This document shows positions 58,423-64,000 of a stretch of 64,000 nt of DNA, piece by piece; position 1 is the stretch's first letter, and every line of letters begins with the position of its first letter. Location of the stretch: NCBI GenBank assembly GCA_029532415.1, contig JAQOTA010000061.1, positions 620,001 to 684,000 of the forward strand. The letters are read 5' to 3'. The DNA is from Marasmius tenuissimus (lineage: Eukaryota > Basidiomycota > Agaricomycetes > Agaricales > Marasmiaceae). Position numbers and translations under genes: made by a program. A model generated the notes under the pieces. The model made no database searches. It had not been told where the DNA came from and saw only the letters and a program-made list of their open reading frames with translations.

Positions 58423-58807
58423 GTGATTCTTCCATATTTGGCCTACTTACTATGTACAGATGACTCGTATCTACGGTAATTCCAGTGGCGAGGAACAGAT
58501 GTACAGTGAGTGAATTCCCCGGGGTGGTCAGAGTTGAACACGATCAAGCCGAGATCAAATGGATTTGACCAGAAATTTGATCTCATCTTGATCGCGAGTT
58601 GACCGCGCGGTCAACTCAACTCTGACCGTAACTATTGACTAGAGTTGTTAGCTCTTACTCTGCAGAATCAAAAGTTCCCGCTGGTAGATGAACAGTTGGC
58701 TCAGATACTATCCCGTTGGTCTGGGGCATCATGACATGGCAAAAGTATTTCCCTTATAGAGCGTCAAGTTTTACATTGACTCGCATTTGATCCCCAGTTT
58801 TCTTACC

Positions 58808-60325
58808 ATGAATTCGACAACCCCTTCAAAGCCTCTGGATATCCGTCTCACTGAGTATCGATTCAGATTCGGGATCCTCCTGCCAATCATTATCTCTTCG
58901 GTGAGCCCAAATTCCTTGACACTGTCCCTATATCTTTCTGAAGAACCGTATCCCCTAGGTCCATTTGTTTCTCTACGGCATAAACGTACTTCTCTTCCGA
59001 ATCGGCCTCGTGGTATTGAGAAAAAGGGAGCGAGAGAAAGATGGCGGAAATTGGCTGTTCCGGTTCCCCCTCTTCTCACTCTTCGTTATATCTTCGGTCA
59101 GCGTCCCGATAGGCTTGGCGTCGGATATTTTGGATGCAAGGCAAGCATTTTGTCTCACTTCAGGTTTGGATATATCGGCCAGGGTACTGAACGGCCAGAA
59201 CTCTTTACAGTAAGTTAAGTTCCCTCCAAGTGAATAGTAGATCTGATTCTATCGTCCTGCTTACGCGCATACTACATAGAATCTGTCGATTTGTGATTAT
59301 ATGGATGATGGGGTGAGATCCTCTGCGAGCTAGCTCAACCTCATCTTGATGATTGACGGGTAACTTCACAGCATCATCGTAGATACCGTCTTGGTTAGTT
59401 CTATCAGGAACGCTTTTTATCGCGACTGAAGTGACTCACGGTCGGCAGGTGTTTCGGACATTCGTCATCTGTGGGTGGCCAAGGAGAAGTCGTGCTGCGG
59501 CGCTAGCATCACTGTGCTATGTCTTGGATAGTAAGTTGAATTTCACTTGAGAGAGAATAGAGTCTTGCTCACCTCAATGTCAGCTTTGTCCGTTATCTTT
59601 GGAATTTGGTCCGCAGAGGAACATTGGTTTCCCGAACATGATCGTTACTCATTCTCGCTGATTTCGTCGGCCCCTCATTGGAAGACAATCATGACCTCGG
59701 CCTCCGTCCTCCTCCACCTACTGATCAACCTGGGTTTAACGATCCTCATTGGTAAAAGCTTGTGGGTCTGACACCGTTCAAACAATATTTGAATACTTGT
59801 TGTGTGCAGCTCGCAAGATTCTCCGGGCAACGAATGGAGGGTCAATAGGTACACCGAAGCGATTGAGAAACATCACTGCGTTCATGTGAGTTGTCATGAT
59901 TTCCTCGCTTTCGTCTTCCCTGTTTCTCAGTCATCAACAATAATCATTGAGCAGAGTCGAGTCATGTTTACTTTATATCGTCACCTGGCTCGCTTTGATA
60001 GCATGGGTTATCGCCTGGCTGCCCGAACCACTGCTATTCGGGTCCATCTTGATCCAAGTCGCGGTAAGTCTCATCTAATACGGATTATCCCTTGCACTGC
60101 AAATGGCATTCACCAAGAACTAATCCCTACTGTCTACACATTTCCTTTCAGGGGATTGCCCCAACTCTCTTGATCGTACGAGCCAATACTCAAAGAGAAG
60201 ACACGAGAATAAGTCAACTCATACAGCCCACCCGAGCTAATTCTCAGGCTGGTGCAACGGCATCTGTTGAAGAAGACATCGTACTGGACACAGTCGGGCA
60301 CCGCGATGAGTTCAAGGCCCCTTGA
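58808..60325 (+). CDS. Seven-helix membrane protein of a common agaricomycete family
   Basis: Multi-exon gene with clean joins. MNSTTPSKPLDIRLTEYRFR, then a first helix; FVFLYGINVLLFRIGLVVLR; WLFRFPLFSLFVISSVSVPI; a short exon IIVDTVL joins VFRTFVICGWPRRSRAAAL, matching the family's 'AD.xL.YRCY..W' helix; then VLLHLLINLGLTILIARKIL; and WVIAWLPEPLLFGSILIQVA joining GIAPTLLIVRANTQRED. The tail is polar and ends DEFKAP. Family members are unnamed and their role is unknown; by layout they are integral membrane proteins with an extracellular N-terminus and a cytoplasmic tail. I saw no stop or frameshift, making it one of the healthiest genes here. It starts only 175 bases right of the Harbinger element, which may have replaced part of its promoter. 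Confidence 0.75.
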
Positions 60326-60689
60326 AGATATAGTTCACACTGTGAGAACTGAATAGACACACAGCAGTCAACTTAACTGTTATTTGTACATTCATAACTC
60401 ACAGACCGTAGAATAAAGGCTTCTAGATCTGAGTGACTGTCGCCCCCCCCTCCCTAATTCACGATAATACCAAGATCGCGCTCGCGTTGATCACTAATAC
60501 TACCTGTGAACGGGTACGGAAGCTCAGGTTCAGATCTCGTCAAGCCTCTGAGACAAGTGAAACGTGAAATGACAGACTACCAACTCCCTACCTCGCTATC
60601 GTCGGGCCTTATGTCGTGAGGATCCCTGGGTACTGTGAGTTTTACGCTGCATGATTCAATGTAGAATTGTGACACATTAAGCAAGGAGC
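60326..60689. other. Convergent intergenic gap
   Basis: Lies between two 3' ends (the membrane protein gene and F-box copy 2). No gene. A short C-run near 60446. Confidence 0.6.
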
Positions 60690-62660
60690 TTAAGAGCCCT
60701 CCCAGATCGCAAAATCAACTCCACAAATGGAAGTCTCGGTCCAGCGTCTTCTCCTTGAATTCCTCTGCCCTTTACCCCACGCGACCCCATCGGCAGGCCA
60801 TTCAAAATAGATACCCGACTCGGTCAGCTCGCAAGTGTGCACATACTCCGTCCGTCTGAAAGCTGGAATTGAAAAAGCCTCGACTTCACCCGTGCTTTCA
60901 AGGAACTTAGAAATGTCGAAAATGATCACTTTGCTTCGCTATTCGGACGTGGCTTGTCAATTGGCCGCATCCAGTAAGGCTGAAGGGCTTACTTTTGCAA
61001 CGAGAACGCGACGGTGCCCATCGAAAGCAAAAGTGGCGTGCTGTGCTCCGAGCATGATCTGTATAGCATGCCTTGCGAAAAGGCTCGTCTCGCCTGGTGG
61101 AATCTTGGTAAAGTTCCGCACTATGACGAGGGCGAGCTCGAAGCCCGAGCCCAAATTTGTCCTCCTTGAACTAAACGTCACAAAGTGGTTTCCACATATT
61201 GACATTCTAACTGAAGATGATGATGGAACAAGATGAGTACGACTTCTAGAATTGAGCGGAGAGTTGTGTGATACGAACGTTTCTTGGAGCTTGATACATC
61301 GCGAAACCGTCCAAACGAGTTTTGCGACGGTGTGTCAGTTATTTTTAAGGGTTGCCATCTTAGCTTGCTAGGATTACTGCGCCGGGGATAGTAGACCACA
61401 TACTGGGGATCGTCATCCTCTATCTCGATCGTTTTGCACGGCGCGCAGTCGTTGGGCATGTCCAATAAGCACTGTCCGCTGGCCCTATCGAATACACGCA
61501 CCGATCCAGACTCCCCTGACGTGAGTATAATGTGATTAGGACTCATGTCTATCGTCCAAATCGCTCCAAGAGAAGGAAGAGGTATGCTCTCGAGACCGGG
61601 TTTGGCCGTCATCATGGTATCGGGACAAAGTAACAGAGTCTGGGTGAGACGTCGCGAGGGAATATCATAGAAGAGTACCTCGTTTTCGTTGAGCAAAGTA
61701 AGAAGGGTTGGGAATATCATGCGAAACGGGCGTGCGGAAGAAGGATAAGGAAAGGCTGCATGGGGGACGAAATGGCCTTTGGGATATGTATTCCGGTGCG
61801 CTTCGTAGCACTTTCGTGAGATTTCGACTTGTTGAGGGTGGGGATATGGGAAGGATCCCTCCTGTGCCGGTGAAGGAGGACAAAGGTCAGGTATCGTCGC
61901 TAACCGCCAGACCTCTCGCCATTCAGGCATGTTCAAGATGAGATATCCGGATTGATATTCGATCACAAAGGTTTGAGCAACAGCCTGGGTGTCAAAAACG
62001 TGCTCAATTTCAATTATTCATGTTCATTGTGAGGACATACCCAGGATTGTTCCCAGAGGACTGTCCCATTGACCTTGTCAATAACTACCAGCCCCGGCCT
62101 TTCTCCTCTCACATCTTTCAAACTGATTAGAAGTCCCTCCTTTTCATCCACACGTATATAGGCGGGGTGTTCTCCAGCTGAAGGGTAATGAGCAAGGGTA
62201 GATGGACCGCGTCCTCTCCAGCGGTCATCAAGTTGGAACATTCGCTGACCTAGAAGTAGTAGAGTCAAAGCGGGATACGGACGGGAAACATATAGTATAC
62301 CGACAAAAAGATTTCCACTCTCTGTTCATCCCCACGAAAATTTCTCGACGCATTCTCAGCGCGTCCAACTGATCGATCTTGACGGTGATGGACGGGATGA
62401 AATGATGATGAAAGGCAGCGAAGCGATAGATAGTCGGTTCGTTATCAGTGATGAGAAGCTGAAAATGTTTGGAAGCCAGCTGCAGGCAGTGTATAGCCGG
62501 AATAGGGAGGTACGAAAGGATAGAGAGCACGGTCTCTGCTGGTAACTCGGTGATCATGGAGGTTGGACGTCGAAACAAAGGTTGCAGTGCACGTGAACGT
62601 ACAATCCTCGTGTACGCCTCCGGAACGGTGGCCCGGAATATGCCGTACTGACGCCGTACT
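60690..62660 (-). CDS. F-box / beta-propeller-like protein, copy 2
   Basis: Paralog of the gene at 12.2-15.2 kb, same strand. The F-box is MITELPAETVLSILSYLPIP and AIHCLQLASKHFQLLITDNE, then LDALRMRREIFVGMNREWKS. A propeller-like part follows: YIRVDEKEGLLISLKDVRGE, GLVVIDKVNGTVLWEQSW, VIEYQSGYLILNMPEWREVW, FPTLLTLLNENEVLFYDIPS, WTIDMSPNHIILTSGESGSV and RVFDRASGQCLLDM (WD-like). The last exons read RHAIQIMLGAQHATFAFDGH and CELTESGIYFEWPADGVAW, ending CGVDFAIWEGS at 60690. It would act as substrate receptor of an SCF ubiquitin ligase; the target is unknown. The start is either the MITELP methionine (about 62560) or an upstream one. I saw no stop in the F-box region, unlike copy 1, but a TGA-containing stretch near 60940 must be intronic for the model to hold. 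Confidence 0.72.
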
Positions 62661-62732
62661 GACGTCCTTGGCGTCACAGCTATCAGACTCATCCTGATTG
62701 CTTACCATCATCACCTCCATTCGTAACACTTA

Positions 62733-63418
62733 CTGCCTTTTGCATAATTCCGTGAAAATGGGAAAAAAGTTTTTTGCCTTACGTGACCCGGTCCGGTACT
62801 TCCAGCCGCAGCGGCAGAGACATTTTGAAGCTCCGCAGTCATGATCAGTCCAGTGAGTGGGTAGCTAGCACGTCGATACACCCAACACGACTTCTCCTTC
62901 AATGTCATCAGTACAGGATGTTGAAGTATTTGATGAGCTTTACAGCCTCATGGCCACCTGGGGCTTTGAAGGCGACCACTGCTACCGTAACTGTCCAGAT
63001 GAACACAACTTACAAGACTCATTCAGTGACTGATTCCTGAAGCATGAATAACACCATTGCTTTATTGCCTCAAACCCTGCGGTTGCGGTCAATTTCTATC
63101 ACCAGTTAGGGAAACAGTCGGAGTGTGATGTATCAATAAGCTGCAACATAACTGGGAAGTACAAATGGGCACCCCACATGATTATCTACTACAATGACTC
63201 CGGAAATGTTTACAAGTCTCAAGATTATTGTTGCTGATCATCCTATTCAGCATAGGACTTCATAGCCCGTGGCCAATACGCCCTGCATTGCTCACGCCAC
63301 TAAGTACCCTCCAGTTCCTCTCGGAAAATCCCGCCTGCCGCTGCGGCTGGAAGTACCGGACCGGGTCACGTAAGGCAAAAACTTTTTTCCCATTTTCACG
63401 GAATTATGCAAAAGGCAG
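62733..63418. mobile_element. TA-flanked MITE upstream of F-box copy 2
   Basis: Inverted ends of about 88 bases with at most a few mismatches: CTGCCTTTTGCATAATTCCG, then GTGAAAATGGGAAAAAAG and CTTACGTGACCCGGTCCGG. TA lies at 62731-62732 and 63419-63420. No transposase in 686 bases. It belongs to the same family as the element in the last exon of F-box copy 1. It lies 70-170 bases upstream of the F-box start and so probably within the promoter. Confidence 0.85.
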
Positions 63419-63420
63419 TA

Positions 63421-64000
63421 GAGCGCGGCCGGGGAAGGTTAGGGAACTTGAGGGGCGTTCTTGCTAGGATTGACATGCTTACTGGTACACTTCCAAGCCT
63501 CTGTTCATAAGTTCTTATCGATCCTATTGAATTGCTATCAAGGCCCACTGAGCGTTGTAGGCCGTTTCCAATCTAACGTTACGGATCCCTTCAAGGTTAA
63601 GCCTAGCTCGACTCAAAGTACTCTCCGTGCTCACTTCCCGCAGATGCTTGGGCTTGCTCGCCTTCCGTGCATGCCACTTTTATTTAGGCAACTCCAGGTT
63701 GAAAGCTGACGTGACTTGGCCCGCCGTCTCATCCATTGCAAGCTCCTCCGTCAAAGGCCGCGCACGCAAGACCTGCATGAAGCGAACACAACTCGTCGAT
63801 TCATTCTAAACGTCAAGAAGAAGGATCAAAGCCAAATTTAGCGACGAAACACCAATGATTGTCACGATAATGATCGATACCGACCTCCATCTTGAATGAT
63901 AGCGATCTGGGGCTCAGGTTGTAGCCCTCGCTAGCCCAGCTCTCTTACATACTTGAAATCTCTCTCTGCAGGTATAAAGATCCCAATCTCTGCTCTCCAC
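63421..64000. other. No gene recognised
   Basis: Short open frames only. The last 200 bases have TATAAAGATCCC-like sequence near 63974, possibly a promoter for a gene beyond the window, but this is weak. Confidence 0.45.

Larger units (their letters stand above)
54569..58633. mobile_element. PIF/Harbinger DNA transposon, complete
   Basis: A 4065-base element with perfect 35-base inverted ends: AGTTACGGTCAGAGTTGAGT, then TGACCGCGCGGTCAA, itself partly palindromic. A 3-base direct repeat, ATT, flanks it (54566-54568 and 58634-58636); an alternative boundary two bases further in is possible, since the family's usual target is TWA. Many TTGATC/GATCAAG motifs crowd both subterminal regions and may bind transposase. 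It carries the two genes typical of the group, convergent: a DDE transposase on the minus strand and a SANT/Myb-like partner on the plus strand. Confidence 0.93.

Noticed and set aside
63228..63467. A small gene with RTGSRKAKTFFPFSRNYAK
   Set aside because: The same peptide arises from the other inverted end on the opposite strand (62711-62908); it is translated MITE sequence.

Overview
The window reads as nuclear DNA of a filamentous basidiomycete, most likely an agaricomycete; I cannot name the species. The evidence is many short (about 50-85 base) GT-AG introns, a KDZ transposase gene, DUF6533-type seven-helix membrane protein genes, a GtaA-type glutaminase, F-box/beta-propeller genes and Ty1/copia elements primed by half of tRNA-iMet. 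All gene models were traced by eye. I saw no tRNA, rRNA or CRISPR array.

Layout. 1-12 kb: two related DUF6533 genes on the minus strand (1-1.8 kb, cut by the window edge, and 9.3-11.3 kb) flank a broken glutaminase (3.0-7.6 kb) that carries a 741-base CACTG-type transposon. 12.2-15.2 kb: an F-box gene whose last exon is split by a TA-flanked MITE, which itself holds a hAT-type MITE. Its paralog lies at 60.7-62.7 kb. 15.3-22.2 kb: GTACGTGA repeats, then clusters of a palindrome close to CCCAATAATTATTGGGC around two uncharacterised genes. 23.3-32.4 kb: a copia element with near-identical LTRs, three in-frame stops and a mutated reverse transcriptase active site. 32.7-36.5 kb: four small multi-exon genes, one with an RNase H1 N-terminal-like domain. 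36.7-42.1 kb: a KDZ transposase pseudogene split by two solo LTRs and a second copy of the hAT MITE. 42.5-44.6 kb: an unknown gene and another palindrome cluster. 46.5-54 kb: a second, older copia element inside an inverted-repeat element. 54.57-58.63 kb: a whole PIF/Harbinger transposon with both its genes. 58.8-60.3 kb: a seven-helix membrane protein gene that looks intact. The last 1.3 kb hold a MITE just upstream of the second F-box gene.

Three themes recur. First, insertions are nested and their target duplications can be read; removing them in thought restores the reading frame in at least four host reading frames. Second, stop codons in the KDZ gene and both copia elements look like CGA to TGA or CAG to TAG changes, the pattern left by cytosine deamination at methylated sites or by a RIP-like process. 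Third, about 30 copies of the AT-centred palindrome sit around several unidentified genes in at least two orientations. That last pattern is the signal here I can least explain.
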